Numbered from the stretch's first letter, positions 55,520 through 64,000 are shown. The stretch is DNA of 64,000 nt from BM003 sp963699835 (GCA_963699835.1 CAVOVJ010000001.1:124001-188000), one strand, 5' to 3'. Numbers and translations are program-made. The notes: generated from the letters alone by a model not told the origin.

Positions 55520-56459
55520 CTGTCGCTCCATTGTCGGCCTGCAGCGTTGCTGCCAGGCTCTGGCTATCGAAAATCGCGGCATACTGCGCCGCATTCTTAT
55601 CAATTCGCCGATTCAGTCCGGTCAGCACCTTGCCCGGTCCGCACTCGACAATCCGATCTGCCCCGGCAGCGAGCATGGCCCGGATTACCTTGACCCATTG
55701 CACGGCGCTCGAGAGCTGGCGGACCACCGCATCGCGAATTTGATCAGGACCGGAGTGATAGACGAGATCGACGTTCAACACCGGCACCGAGGTCTCGTGT
55801 ACCGCAATTGCGGCGAGTTTCTCCCGCAGTTTCTCGCCCGCCGGTTTCATCAGAACGCTGTGTGCCGGCACGCTGACGGCAAGGGCCATCGCGCGCCGCG
55901 CGCCGAAATCCGCCGCGGCCGCGACCGCGCGGTCTATCGCCGCCCTGTGCCCGGCAATGACAACCTGGCCGGGCGCATTGAAATTGACGGCCTCCAGAAC
56001 CTGATCTCCTGCGGCGCTGGCGCACAGTTCCTCGACCCGGGTGTCGTCGATTCCAATGATTGCGGCCATGCCACCGTCGCCTTGCGCAACCGCGACCTGC
56101 ATCGTTTCGCCACGGAAGCGGACCAGTTCGACGGCTTCGCGAAATCCGATACTGTCCGCGCAAACCAGGGCGGTGATCTCGCCCAGGCTGTGACCGGCCA
56201 TCAGCGCGGGTCGCCCGCCGCCCTGCTCCCGCCAAGCGCGCCACGCGGCCACGCCGGCCGTCAACATCGCCGGCTGGGTCCGCTCGGTACGGTTAAGTTC
56301 TTCTGCCGGACCGTTCTGGGTCAACCGCCATAGATCGTAACCGAGTACGTCGGAGGCCTCGGCGAAACAGTCTTCGATAACCCCGGTTGCGCTGGCCAGG
56401 TCCGACAACATCCCAACGGACTGAGACCCCTGGCCGGGGAATACGAAAGCCAGCGTCAT
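55512..56459 (-). CDS. fabD: Malonyl CoA-acyl carrier protein transacylase
   Basis: 315 aa. MTLAFVFPGQGSQSVGML at the start, the catalytic Ser in LMAGHSLGEITALVCA, a malonyl-binding Arg in VELVRFRGETMQVAV, and the catalytic His in VSVPAHSVLM. First fab gene here: no fabH or plsX lies upstream, where a rhombosortase gene is found instead. Confidence 0.96.
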   Translation of the reverse strand: MTLAFVFPGQGSQSVGMLSDLASATGVIEDCFAEASDVLGYDLWRLTQNGPAEELNRTERTQPAMLTAGVAAWRAWREQGGGRPALMAGHSLGEITALVCADSIGFREAVELVRFRGETMQVAVAQGDGGMAAIIGIDDTRVEELCASAAGDQVLEAVNFNAPGQVVIAGHRAAIDRAVAAAADFGARRAMALAVSVPAHSVLMKPAGEKLREKLAAIAVHETSVPVLNVDLVYHSGPDQIRDAVVRQLSSAVQWVKVIRAMLAAGADRIVECGPGKVLTGLNRRIDKNAAQYAAIFDSQSLAATLQADNGATDA

Positions 56460-56532
56460 CGGCTAACTCCTGCGGTGTTGGATTCGAGTTGCCATTGCGT
56501 TTGCGGTGGGCAGCCCAATAGTTGACCAGCGA

Positions 56533-57120
56533 TTATAGCGCCTGCTGGCGACGCCGATGCAGCAGCAAAAAAATCCCACAGATCAGCCCGCCGATCGCAC
56601 CGAACAGATGCGCATCGACGAGGACCGGGCCACCCGCCAGCGTGGCGGTCGATGGCAAAACGCCCCGTGATTGTTCCCAAATGATCTTCGCAGCAAGCAT
56701 GAGCAACAATATCCGGCCCTCGAGGCGCCTCGCGGCCAGCATGCAGGCCCCGGCCAGCAGGCCGTGAAGGACCCCGGACAGACCCACGTACCAGACAATT
56801 TCCGGGCGCCACAGCAGCAAACCGGCATCGACTGACAACAGGCTCGCGACAAACAGCCACGCACCGGCGCGGTTAAGCAGCGACTCCGGAAAAATCGCGA
56901 CAATCAAAACGAAAGCGAGGAAATTCAACAGGGCATGGCCCCAGCCGAGATGAACGACATGGGCGCTGATCAGGCGCCACAGTTGACCATCGAAAATGCG
57001 GTCGCGTTGATATTGCAGTGGCTCGATACCGACAAGCTGAGCGCACACCAGGACCAGCGCCGCGGCAGCCGCCATCCACAACAGACCCCTGAAACCGATT
57101 GCAAGAGCTTGTCGCGACAC
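56533..57120 (-). CDS. rrtA: Rhombosortase (rhomboid-family protease)
   Basis: 195 aa from GTG 57120 (GAGG about 10 bases upstream); a longer start would overlap the divergent gspG. Six membrane helices. The rhomboid pattern is HVVHLGWGHALLNFLAF, the Ser nucleophile in VGLSGVLHGLLAGA, and the catalytic His in LVDAHLFGAIGG. The GLSGVLHGLL form is that of rhombosortases, which cut GlyGly-CTERM tails of proteins after type II secretion. It adjoins the gsp genes, in line with this function. I found no GlyGly-CTERM substrate in the window. Confidence 0.88.
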   Translation of the reverse strand: MSRQALAIGFRGLLWMAAAAALVLVCAQLVGIEPLQYQRDRIFDGQLWRLISAHVVHLGWGHALLNFLAFVLIVAIFPESLLNRAGAWLFVASLLSVDAGLLLWRPEIVWYVGLSGVLHGLLAGACMLAARRLEGRILLLMLAAKIIWEQSRGVLPSTATLAGGPVLVDAHLFGAIGGLICGIFLLLHRRRQQAL

Positions 57121-57229
57121 GTAAATACGCCTCTTTTTTCGTCCGGCTCTGGTATCATGCGCGACGGAATCATTAAAGTGAACAACCGACCTCCTATGAC
57201 CCAAAAGCCTTTCAATTCGTCGATGCTGC

Positions 57230-57655
57230 GTGGCGCGCCCAAGACCCCAGCACGGGTTCACGTTGATCGAAATCATGGTGGTTGTCGTTATCCTCGGCAT
57301 CCTTGCGGCTCTGGTCGTGCCGAATATTCTCGGCAATGTCGATGAGGCGCGCGCCACAGCGGCGCAGCAGGACATCCGCGCGATCGAGAGTGCGCTCGAT
57401 ATGTTTCGTCTCGACAACTTTCGCTATCCATCTACCGAAGAGGGTATCGAGGCGCTCGTAACCCGGCCGGTCGATCCCAATATCAAGAAATGGAAGCCAT
57501 ACCTGAAGAAACTTCCCAATGATCCGTGGGGTAATCCGTACCAGTACCTCAGTCCGGGAACCCAGGGAGAGATAGACATCTACTCTTTTGGTGCGGATGG
57601 CCAGCCAGGAGGCGAAGGGGTCAACGCCGACGTCGGCAACTGGTCCAGCAACTAA
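57230..57655 (+). CDS. gspG: Type II secretion major pseudopilin GspG
   Basis: 141 aa from GTG 57230. Prepilin site HG|FTLIEIMVVVVILGILAA, then the conserved pseudopilin body (DNFRYPSTEEGIEALV, LPNDPWGNPYQYLSPG, DIYSFGADGQPGGEG) with the calcium-binding C-terminal loop. Neither GTG 57230 nor an alternative ATG at 57196 (other frame, giving MTQKPFNSSMLRGAPKTPA) has a good ribosome-binding site; the ATG would need one indel to reach the prepilin site. Either way the mature protein is the same. First gene of gspGHIJKLMN. Confidence 0.93.
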   Translation: MARPRPQHGFTLIEIMVVVVILGILAALVVPNILGNVDEARATAAQQDIRAIESALDMFRLDNFRYPSTEEGIEALVTRPVDPNIKKWKPYLKKLPNDPWGNPYQYLSPGTQGEIDIYSFGADGQPGGEGVNADVGNWSSN

Positions 57656-57666
57656 TCGGTACCGTC

Positions 57667-58200
57667 GTGCCGCGCAAGCCGACAATGCGCGGATTCTCTA
57701 TTCTGGAACTGCTGGTCGTTTTTACAATTATCGGCATTCTTCTGGCGTTGGCTACGCTCTCGGTCAATCTTGTCGGTGACGATGAGAATCTGGAGAAGAC
57801 CGCGCGCCGGACTCATGCCCTGATAGCGCTGGCAACCGAGGAAGCGCTGCTGCAAGGACGCGATTTCGGAATATTGTTCGAGCAACGCGGATACCAGTTC
57901 CTGGCCTTCGACTACGATCGCGCTGAATGGGTTGCCTATGCCGGCGACGATATGTTTCGCTCCCGCACGCTCGAGGAAGGTCAGTATTTCGAACTCGATG
58001 TCGAGGGTCAGGTCGTGTTGCTCGACTCCGAGCCGCCTGACCCGGAGAACGGTCTCGTGCCCCAGGTGCCTTTGCTGTCCAGCGGGGATCTGGTTCCGTT
58101 CGAATTACGCATCAAACGCGAATTCGACGACAGTGTGTTTGTCGTCAGCGGTCAGGCCAATGGTGTGGTTGAACTGCGTGACGCCAGCGAGGAGGACTAG
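57667..58200 (+). CDS. gspH: Type II secretion minor pseudopilin GspH
   Basis: 177 aa from GTG 57667. Prepilin motif RG|FSILELLVVFTIIGILLA, then a GspH-like beta body (EEALLQGRDFGILFEQRGY, FDYDRAEWVAY). It forms part of the pseudopilus. 11 bases after gspG and directly joined to gspI. Confidence 0.92.
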   Translation: MPRKPTMRGFSILELLVVFTIIGILLALATLSVNLVGDDENLEKTARRTHALIALATEEALLQGRDFGILFEQRGYQFLAFDYDRAEWVAYAGDDMFRSRTLEEGQYFELDVEGQVVLLDSEPPDPENGLVPQVPLLSSGDLVPFELRIKREFDDSVFVVSGQANGVVELRDASEED

Positions 58201-58647
58201 GTGAACGCGGCCAGAATGCGCGACGGTGGTTTTACCCTGGTCGAGGTGCTGATCGCGCTGACGGTGGTGGCGATCGGGCTCGGCGCGGCCGTGGCGGTGG
58301 TCAACCAGAGCGTCTACAACGCCTTTAGCCTGCGGCAGAAGACGCTCGCCTCGTGGGTTGCACAGAACAAACTGGCCGAAATCCGCGCTGCGGCCGCTGT
58401 CCCGGATTTTGACGAGGCGGATGGTGACAGTGAACTCGCCGGCCGATTCTGGCGCTGGAACGCGGAAGTTCTCGAGACCGGTGTCGAGAATGTCACCCGC
58501 ATCGAGATCGGGGTTGCCAGCGAAGAGGAACCGGATGTCGAAATTGTCAGGCTGATCGGATTTCTCGGTGTTGCGATCCCGGACAACGTCAGGGATGTTC
58601 AGTGGGAAGGAACGCCGGAGAGAACTCCGGAGGGAACGCCGGAATGA
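58201..58647 (+). CDS. gspI: Type II secretion minor pseudopilin GspI
   Basis: 148 aa from GTG 58201. Prepilin motif GG|FTLVEVLIALTVVAIGL, then the GspI pattern KTLASWVAQNKLAEIR and RFWRWNAEVLETGVENVTRI. The C-terminus ends in a short imprecise repeat (EGTPERTPEGTPE). It is a tip subunit with GspJ and GspK. The stop overlaps the gspJ ATG. Confidence 0.93.
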   Translation: MNAARMRDGGFTLVEVLIALTVVAIGLGAAVAVVNQSVYNAFSLRQKTLASWVAQNKLAEIRAAAAVPDFDEADGDSELAGRFWRWNAEVLETGVENVTRIEIGVASEEEPDVEIVRLIGFLGVAIPDNVRDVQWEGTPERTPEGTPE

Positions 58648-59261
58648 GGCGCCCGTCCCGTTGTCGCGGATTTACCCTGATCGAGTTGATTGTGGCGATG
58701 GCCATCTCGGTTATCTTCGGCGTTATCGCCTATGTCGGACTCAGCAACCTGCAGCTCAACTACACGGCGGGCCGGGACTCGCTGGAGCAGATTGCGGCGA
58801 TGCAATTTGCGATGCGGCGGATCGCCCAGGACTTTACCCAGATACAGCCGCGACCGGTTCGCGACGAACTGGGCGACGGCTACAAACCCTCCCTGCTGGC
58901 GGATGGACGGGGCACCTACGCGCTCGAATTCACCCGCGGTGGCTGGAGCAATCCACTCGGGCAGCCACGTCCTACCCTGCAGCGGGTCGCGTATTTTCTT
59001 CAGGATGAGATGCTGATCCGGCGTAACTGGAGAGTGCTCGACCGGACCCTCTCCAATGAACCCGTCGAAGCGGCTTTGCTGGAGAACGTGTTGCAGGTAC
59101 AGGTGCGTTTCCTGGACTTCCAGCGCGAGTGGCGTGACCAGTGGCCACCGCTGGATATGGATCCCGCCGAAGGGCTGCGGGCGCGGCCCCTGCTGATCGA
59201 GATAACGCTGGAGTTTGCCGATTACGGTGTCATTACACGTCTGTTCGAGGTGGCGGGATGA
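58644..59261 (+). CDS. gspJ: Type II secretion minor pseudopilin GspJ
   Basis: 205 aa from ATG 58644. Prepilin motif RG|FTLIELIVAMAISVIFG, followed by YVGLSNLQLNYTAGRDSLEQ and the GspJ-type RRIAQDFTQIQPRPVRDELG. The start inside gspI gives the correct leader; a frame opening at 58602 adds only repeat-derived residues. The stop overlaps gspK. Confidence 0.93.
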   Translation: MRRPSRCRGFTLIELIVAMAISVIFGVIAYVGLSNLQLNYTAGRDSLEQIAAMQFAMRRIAQDFTQIQPRPVRDELGDGYKPSLLADGRGTYALEFTRGGWSNPLGQPRPTLQRVAYFLQDEMLIRRNWRVLDRTLSNEPVEAALLENVLQVQVRFLDFQREWRDQWPPLDMDPAEGLRARPLLIEITLEFADYGVITRLFEVAG

Positions 59262-60220
59262 GCGCGGGCACTTCGACTGGGGTACCTGTGCCGGTGCGCC
59301 GCGAGAACGGCATTGCGTTGGTGACGGCGTTGCTGATTGTCGCACTGGCGACGATTTTTGCCGCCGAAATCCTGTGGGCAGTCAGCCTGCAAGTGCGGCG
59401 GGTTTCGAACGCGTTGTCTTTCGATCAGGCTTTCCAGGCCGCACTCGGCGCAGAGGCGTTCGCCGCACAGATTCTGCGCCAGGACCTGCAGGCCGGTGAC
59501 GAGGATTATCCTGGCGAAGAATGGGCTGTCGATCTTCCGCCATTGCCCCTCGAGAAAGACGGCCAGATTATCGGTGAGGTCGCCGGGTTTATTGAAGACA
59601 TGCAGGGCCGGCTCAACGTGAATAATCTGGTCAATAACGAGGGCGAGCCGGATGAAATCACAGTCGAGCAATTGCGCCGGCTGCTACTGGCGCTTGAAGT
59701 GGACCCGGCCTTCGCCGGGTTTCTCGCGGACTGGATCGATCCTGATATCGACCCGGGATTCCCGGACGGTGCCGAGGATGACGTTTACACCGGGCTCATG
59801 CCGCCGCATCGTACCGCAAACATAGCGGTCACCAGTATCAGCGAGCTGTACTCGCTGCAGGAATTCAATCTGGAGGCATTCCAGCTGATTGCGCCCTATC
59901 TCACTGCGCTTCCGCGCGGGACCCGCTTGAACGTGAACACGACCTCGGCGATCGTGCTTGCCGCATTGTCGGAAGATCTCGATCTCGGTTCTGCGGAAGG
60001 TTATGTCGAATCCGCCGCAGAAGCGGGCCTCGGTTCGCTCGACGAGATCGGCGAACGGCTCGGCGAGGAAGCGGCTGAGAAGTTGACGCTTGGCAGCCAA
60101 TATTTTCGTCTGACTGTGCGCGTTACTGTTGGCACGTCACGACTCACAATGTACAGTCTGCTACGTCGCGGTGATGGCGGTACAGTCCGCACGATTCTGC
60201 GTAGCCTGGGCACGGAGTAG
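59258..60220 (+). CDS. gspK: Type II secretion minor pseudopilin GspK
   Basis: 320 aa. The prepilin-like site ENG|IALVTALLIVALATIFAA lacks the usual Glu at +5, as GspK proteins do. A large GspK domain follows: FIEDMQGRLNVNNLVNNEG, LADWIDPDIDPGFPDGAEDD, TRLNVNTTSAIVLAALSEDL. It caps the pseudopilus tip. ATG 59258 overlaps the gspJ stop. Confidence 0.93.
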   Translation: MSAGTSTGVPVPVRRENGIALVTALLIVALATIFAAEILWAVSLQVRRVSNALSFDQAFQAALGAEAFAAQILRQDLQAGDEDYPGEEWAVDLPPLPLEKDGQIIGEVAGFIEDMQGRLNVNNLVNNEGEPDEITVEQLRRLLLALEVDPAFAGFLADWIDPDIDPGFPDGAEDDVYTGLMPPHRTANIAVTSISELYSLQEFNLEAFQLIAPYLTALPRGTRLNVNTTSAIVLAALSEDLDLGSAEGYVESAAEAGLGSLDEIGERLGEEAAEKLTLGSQYFRLTVRVTVGTSRLTMYSLLRRGDGGTVRTILRSLGTE

Positions 60221-60221
60221 C

Positions 60222-61478
60222 ATGGCCGACTTCCTGATAATTCGGCTCGATAAACATAATCCCGAGAGAGCGAGCTGGATCAAGACCGATGTGTCCGGCG
60301 CGCTGCAGGGAGAACCCCAGCACGGTTCGCTGGCGCTGGCTGCGCCGCAGGCGGCCAGCCGGCGCGTGTGGATCATCGTTCCCGCGAGCGAGGTTCTGCT
60401 TACCGAAGTCAATATTCCGGTGAAGGGTCAGAGCAAGGTATTGCAGGCAGTGCCCTATGCGCTGGAAGAGCGCGTTGCCGCCGACGTAGAAAACCTGCAT
60501 TTTGCTGCCGGCCCGCGCCGTGGCAATGGCCAAGTCTCCGTCGCAGCCGTCGAGCGTCGCCTGATGGAGCAATGGCACGCGGCCCTCGCAACGCACGGTA
60601 TACAGGCCGATGCGATGTATGCCGACGTGGAAGCCCTGCCGCGGACCCCGGGAACCGCGACGCTGGTTCTGGATGGCGCCGAGGCTTTGTTGCGATTGAG
60701 TAACGATGCCTGCGTTGCCATCGAGGCGGACAATCTTGAACTGCTGATTCCCGATGCGCTGCTTGGCGCTGCCGCAACCTCTGACCAAGACGAGACGCCG
60801 GTGCGCCTCGACGTTTATGGAGTCAGGGACGAACTCGAGCAGCGCAGCGATTGGCTGGAACTCGTGCGCGGACAGATTACGAGTCTGGAAGTGCGGCAAC
60901 TGGCTGACGGCCCGTTGTCGCAGATGGCCGCATGGATCGTCAATGCGCCGGGGATAAATCTGCTGCAGGGTGATTTTTCCCGCCGCTCCGATGTCGTGGA
61001 ACTGTTCTGGCGGCCATGGAAAGTCGCCGCGAGTCTGCTGCTTGCTCTGGTAATCGTGATGCTCGTCAGCCAGGGGGCGCGGCTTTGGCAGCTCAAACGC
61101 ACGGAGGCTCAACTCGACAGCGCGATTGAGGAGGTTTTCCTTGCGGCGTTTCCCGGGGTCAAGACCGTTCGCGATCCACGTAGCCAGTTGCGCCAGCAAC
61201 TTGCGATGCTTGGTGGCGGCGACGGGAGCTCAAGTGAATTCCTGCCGATGCTGGTTGCACTCGGCCAGGTACTCAAGATCAGCAGCAACACGCGCATCGA
61301 GGGACTGAGCTTTCGCAACAATACGCTCGACGTGCAGTTGTCGGCGCCTGACGTTGCGGTGCTCGACAAAATTCAGAAAGCGGTTGCCGACAACGGCTTT
61401 GACGTGCAAATACAGGCGGCCAACCCGAAAGATGACAGGGTCGAAGGGCGGATTGCAATCCGGGGAGCAGGCGCATGA
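60222..61478 (+). CDS. gspL: Type II secretion protein GspL
   Basis: 418 aa from ATG 60222, one base after the gspK stop. A cytoplasmic actin-like domain (RVWIIVPASEVLLTEVNIPV, LQAVPYALEERVAADVENLH) is followed by a membrane helix (VAASLLLALVIVMLV) and a periplasmic ferredoxin-like domain. It links the GspE ATPase (not in this window) to GspM in the inner membrane. The stop overlaps gspM. Confidence 0.92.
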   Translation: MADFLIIRLDKHNPERASWIKTDVSGALQGEPQHGSLALAAPQAASRRVWIIVPASEVLLTEVNIPVKGQSKVLQAVPYALEERVAADVENLHFAAGPRRGNGQVSVAAVERRLMEQWHAALATHGIQADAMYADVEALPRTPGTATLVLDGAEALLRLSNDACVAIEADNLELLIPDALLGAAATSDQDETPVRLDVYGVRDELEQRSDWLELVRGQITSLEVRQLADGPLSQMAAWIVNAPGINLLQGDFSRRSDVVELFWRPWKVAASLLLALVIVMLVSQGARLWQLKRTEAQLDSAIEEVFLAAFPGVKTVRDPRSQLRQQLAMLGGGDGSSSEFLPMLVALGQVLKISSNTRIEGLSFRNNTLDVQLSAPDVAVLDKIQKAVADNGFDVQIQAANPKDDRVEGRIAIRGAGA

Positions 61479-61957
61479 GAGAGTGGCTCGAGAGCCTGCA
61501 ACCGAGAGAGCGCTGGATGGTATTCTGCTGCGCCGCGTTTGTCGCCCTGGTCGTGCTCTATCTTGCTCTGCTGCGTCCGCTTTATGGTGGCGCGAGCCGC
61601 GCTGAAGCGCGGGTTCAGGAAAAGCGCCAGTTGCTGGCTGATATCAAAGCTGCAGCCGCACAGGTTCGCAGCGGCGGAGGTGTGGTTCGCGCCATCGATA
61701 CGAGTCAGTCGCTGGTAGTGGTCGTTGATCAAACCACCCGCAAAAGCGGTCTTGCCGGGGTGTTGAAACGCAACCAGCCAAACGGTGAGAACGGCATACG
61801 GGTAAGGTTCGATGACGCGCCGTTCGACCAGGTTCTGTCATGGCTTGGCAGCGTCCAGGCCGACTACGGTCTCAGTATCGTCTCGGCGAGCTTTGACGGC
61901 GGTGGCCAGGTTGGACAGGTGACGGCCAACCTGGTGCTGGAAAGGCCCGCTTCGTGA
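61475..61957 (+). CDS. gspM: Type II secretion protein GspM
   Basis: 160 aa. A short N-terminal cytoplasmic part (WLESLQPRERWMVFCC), one membrane helix, and a periplasmic domain (SLVVVVDQTTRKSGLAGVLK, RFDDAPFDQVLSWLGSVQAD). It pairs with GspL. It overlaps both neighbours by four bases. Confidence 0.9.
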   Translation: MREWLESLQPRERWMVFCCAAFVALVVLYLALLRPLYGGASRAEARVQEKRQLLADIKAAAAQVRSGGGVVRAIDTSQSLVVVVDQTTRKSGLAGVLKRNQPNGENGIRVRFDDAPFDQVLSWLGSVQADYGLSIVSASFDGGGQVGQVTANLVLERPAS

Positions 61958-62694
61958 CCCGAAATCGCGTTCTGATCGCAACCGGAATTCTGCTCTACCT
62001 CTGCTTCGCGATCGCTACGTTACCGGCACGCGCGGTATTGCCGCGGGTATTGCCCGAGACCATTACACTCGATGGCATAGATGGATCGGTCTGGTCCGGT
62101 TCGGCGCAATCGATACGCGGCGGAAAATTCTCGGCCACCGGGATTCGCTGGGACTTCGAACTGTTGCGGTTATTCCGTCTCCAGTTGGCTTATGCCATCG
62201 ACCTGCAGATTCCCGGCGGGTTCGCTCGCGGTGTCGTGGCGATGCAACCGGGGGCCATTGCGCTCAGTGATTTCAGTGCCAGTCTGCCCGTTGCCGAACT
62301 GGCACGGCTGATTGCACCGATGAACCTGCAGGGTCAGGCAAGCATCGACATCGCCAGCGCCCGCCTGGTCGAACAATGGCCGAACCGGCTCGACGCCGTG
62401 ATTCGGTTCGGCAATATCCGGTTGCAACAAGCGGCTGAAATCGAATTGGGCGATTATCAGCTGGTTTTCGACCCCGCGGATGCCAGTGCCGAGGCCATTA
62501 TCGGCAAGGTTTCCGATCTAGATGCGACGCTCGATGTCAGCGGCACTGTCCGGCTTTTGCCGCAACGCGGTTATGAGATCGATTTGCGGGTCGCGCCCGG
62601 GGCCGCCGAGCGCGAACGGTTTGATCGCATGCTGCGCCTGGTGCCGAAAGACGAGGACGGCCGGTACCAGTTGTCGCTGGCGGGATCACTCTGA
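61954..62694 (+). CDS. gspN: Type II secretion protein GspN
   Basis: 246 aa from GTG 61954. One N-terminal membrane anchor (VLIATGILLYLCFAIATLPA), then GspN features: LDGIDGSVWSGSAQSIRGGK and FSATGIRWDFELLRLFRLQL. It is an accessory inner-membrane subunit found in only some systems. It converges on the helicase gene, and the two overlap by nine bases at their stops. Confidence 0.9.
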   Translation: MTRNRVLIATGILLYLCFAIATLPARAVLPRVLPETITLDGIDGSVWSGSAQSIRGGKFSATGIRWDFELLRLFRLQLAYAIDLQIPGGFARGVVAMQPGAIALSDFSASLPVAELARLIAPMNLQGQASIDIASARLVEQWPNRLDAVIRFGNIRLQQAAEIELGDYQLVFDPADASAEAIIGKVSDLDATLDVSGTVRLLPQRGYEIDLRVAPGAAERERFDRMLRLVPKDEDGRYQLSLAGSL

Positions 62695-64000
62695 ATGCTT
62701 GCTCGGACCGCATCGGTATTCCCAGCAGCGCCATCCTTCGAGCAGCGGAAAGTATAAACCCAACTGCAGGGTCTCATCCGGGTACAAGCCGCACAACAAC
62801 CGCGCGTAGAGCTCGAGCTGCCCGCGATAGCGTTCGACTTCCCGGTCCAGGAATTGTTCGCGGCCGGCGCCTTCGTGAACGCTGGTCTTGTAATCCACTA
62901 TCCATAGCCGTCCCGATTCGTCGCGGAAAGTACGGTCGATAATCACGTTGGCCAGTCTGCCATCGAGCAATCCGCTAAGACGTAGCTCGCAATATGCATC
63001 GGCATGCTCGTTGTTGAGCAGCCATCGGCCCCGCTCACTGCTCAACGCACCATCGAGCGCCGCCATGACCCGCTGCGCCGCGCCATGCAGATGTTCCGTC
63101 GGAACGTTCTCCTCGCGCAGGGCCTGCGCGATAGGGCTGCGTTCCTGTTGCAGACGTTGCCGGTCCCAGTTTCCCGCGCCTTCCGTCGCGATTCGCTGCA
63201 GGTAACGATGCGTCACGCTGCCAACGAGACGGATCGTTTCACCGGCCCAGTCGAATTCAACGGGCTGCGCAGGTTGCTCGGGGGTGGTCAGTGTCGGACG
63301 CACTGCAACCGGATCTCGCGGCGGCGCAGGCTGCCATCCGGTTTTTACGCGGTGCCATACAGGGGATCGCTGCGCAATGTCGGCGACCGGGTACGGCCCG
63401 GTCACACCGGTGCTGGCCGGATCAATTTCAGCCGCAAGCTGCGACCACAGGTACGACAACAAGGAACCGGCCGCAGGTTTCTCCGGTTCTCCGCTTTCGG
63501 GATTGTGGCTAATGCCAAAGACGAGATGCAGTTTGTCGCGGGCCCGGGTCGCCGCAACGTATACGATCCTGGCCGCCTCGTTGCTCGCGCGCCTTTTTTC
63601 GATGTCGGCGAGATACTTGCTTAACCCATCCGACGGTTCACCATGTGCCGTTATGGGTGCAAACAACAAGCGTGGCGCCCTGCCCTCACCGCCAATTTCC
63701 ATCCACCGCAGCAACGGTTTGTCGTCGGGGCGCGGTTTGCGGTGCAGGCCCGGCAAAATCACCGTGTCAAACTCGAGTCCCTTGGCCTTGTGGATGGTCA
63801 TGATCTGAACGCATGCCGCCGCACCGGGGTCGGAGGATGCATACAAGTCATCGAGACGCCGATCGAGCACTTCGAGATCCTCGATATCTCCGCCCGTTTC
63901 GAGCCCATCCAGAAGCTCGAAGAACGCCTCCGCATCGGCAATCGCTGATTCCCCGCGCAACGTTGCGGCGCCACCCAGTCCGAGCCACATGCCCTCGATC
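62686..64000 (-). CDS. AddA/RecB-like DNA helicase-nuclease (5' part outside window)
   Basis: The frame stays open to the right edge, so only the last 438 or so residues are seen. UvrD-type helicase motifs V and VI are present: IHKAKGLEFDTVILPGLHRK and ARIVYVAATRARDKLHLVFG. The C-terminal RecB-family nuclease site is GRLWIVDYKTSVHEGAGREQ, with Asp and Lys, followed by YRGQLELYARLL. The layout matches AddA-type subunits of double-strand-break repair enzymes. The AddB partner would be expected upstream, outside the window. Confidence 0.88.
   Translation of the reverse strand, partial: IEGMWLGLGGAATLRGESAIADAEAFFELLDGLETGGDIEDLEVLDRRLDDLYASSDPGAAACVQIMTIHKAKGLEFDTVILPGLHRKPRPDDKPLLRWMEIGGEGRAPRLLFAPITAHGEPSDGLSKYLADIEKRRASNEAARIVYVAATRARDKLHLVFGISHNPESGEPEKPAAGSLLSYLWSQLAAEIDPASTGVTGPYPVADIAQRSPVWHRVKTGWQPAPPRDPVAVRPTLTTPEQPAQPVEFDWAGETIRLVGSVTHRYLQRIATEGAGNWDRQRLQQERSPIAQALREENVPTEHLHGAAQRVMAALDGALSSERGRWLLNNEHADAYCELRLSGLLDGRLANVIIDRTFRDESGRLWIVDYKTSVHEGAGREQFLDREVERYRGQLELYARLLCGLYPDETLQLGLYFPLLEGWRCWEYRCGPSKHSE

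Noticed and set aside
55185..56333. A 382-codon plus-strand ORF
   Set aside because: Antisense to fabG and fabD. The Arg/His-rich translation and lack of a ribosome-binding site mark it as a shadow frame.
60144..61199. A 351-codon minus-strand ORF opposite gspL
   Set aside because: gspL is intact and syntenic in the gsp block, and the antisense frame has no family features.

Overview
The window is GC-rich and densely coded. It looks like chromosome from a free-living Gram-negative gammaproteobacterium. The evidence is the gene order pilZ-holB-tmk-mltG-pabC-pabB-fabF-acpP-fabG-fabD, a complete System I cytochrome c maturation cluster (ccmABCDEFGHI), a type II secretion block (gspGHIJKLMN) beside a rhombosortase, an LpxL-type acyltransferase, and a wax ester/diacylglycerol acyltransferase. 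I cannot fix the genus from sequence alone. A marine or sediment lineage related to Woeseiaceae or Chromatiales is only a guess.

Layout. 1-3 kb: the end of a lytic-transglycosylase-like gene, a short broken ORF, tRNA-Leu(UAA), a frame-disrupted TIR-domain gene running toward the tRNA 3' end, and a small unknown protein. 3.3-4.9 kb: an AbgT-type transporter. 5.4-16 kb: an accessory region with two paralogous LysM / Ig-like / peptidoglycan-binding 'adaptor' proteins. One precedes a protein with a DUF4347-like His/Cys C-terminal domain; the other precedes a metzincin metallopeptidase and a secreted protein. A class 3 lipase, an alpha/beta hydrolase, a DUF885 protein and a propeptide-like anchored protein lie among them. 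16.1 kb: tRNA-Cys(GCA). 16.3-23.2 kb: the ccm operon. 23-31 kb: mainly lipid genes (MaoC dehydratase, patatin phospholipase, LpxL-like acyltransferase, fatty-acid hydroxylase, alpha/beta hydrolase, WS/DGAT) and a rhodanese. 31-44.5 kb: mixed genes, including an SGNH lipoprotein, cupin, deoxyinosine glycosylase, beta-barrel protein, lipocalin, a protein-acetyltransferase-like gene facing a deacetylase-family gene, a stress protein, a CDF metal exporter and a ThsB-like TIR protein. 44.5-56.5 kb: fadJ, a cyclic-nucleotide/rhodanese regulator, and the pilZ-to-fabD block. 56.5-64 kb: rhombosortase, gspG-N, and a helicase/nuclease gene leaving the right edge.

About a dozen genes are broken by single-base indels, often at short homopolymers. 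These include normally indispensable ccm genes, while their protein sequence stays well conserved on both sides of each break. I read most of these as base-level assembly errors rather than gene decay, and I list such genes at full length with the break position. This caution also applies to the TIR 'pseudogene'.

Most novel candidate: the pair of LysM/Ig/PGBD adaptor genes, each coupled to a different putative enzyme, with no type VI secretion core genes in view. It looks like a modular envelope-targeting or effector-carrier arrangement and is worth a family-level search.
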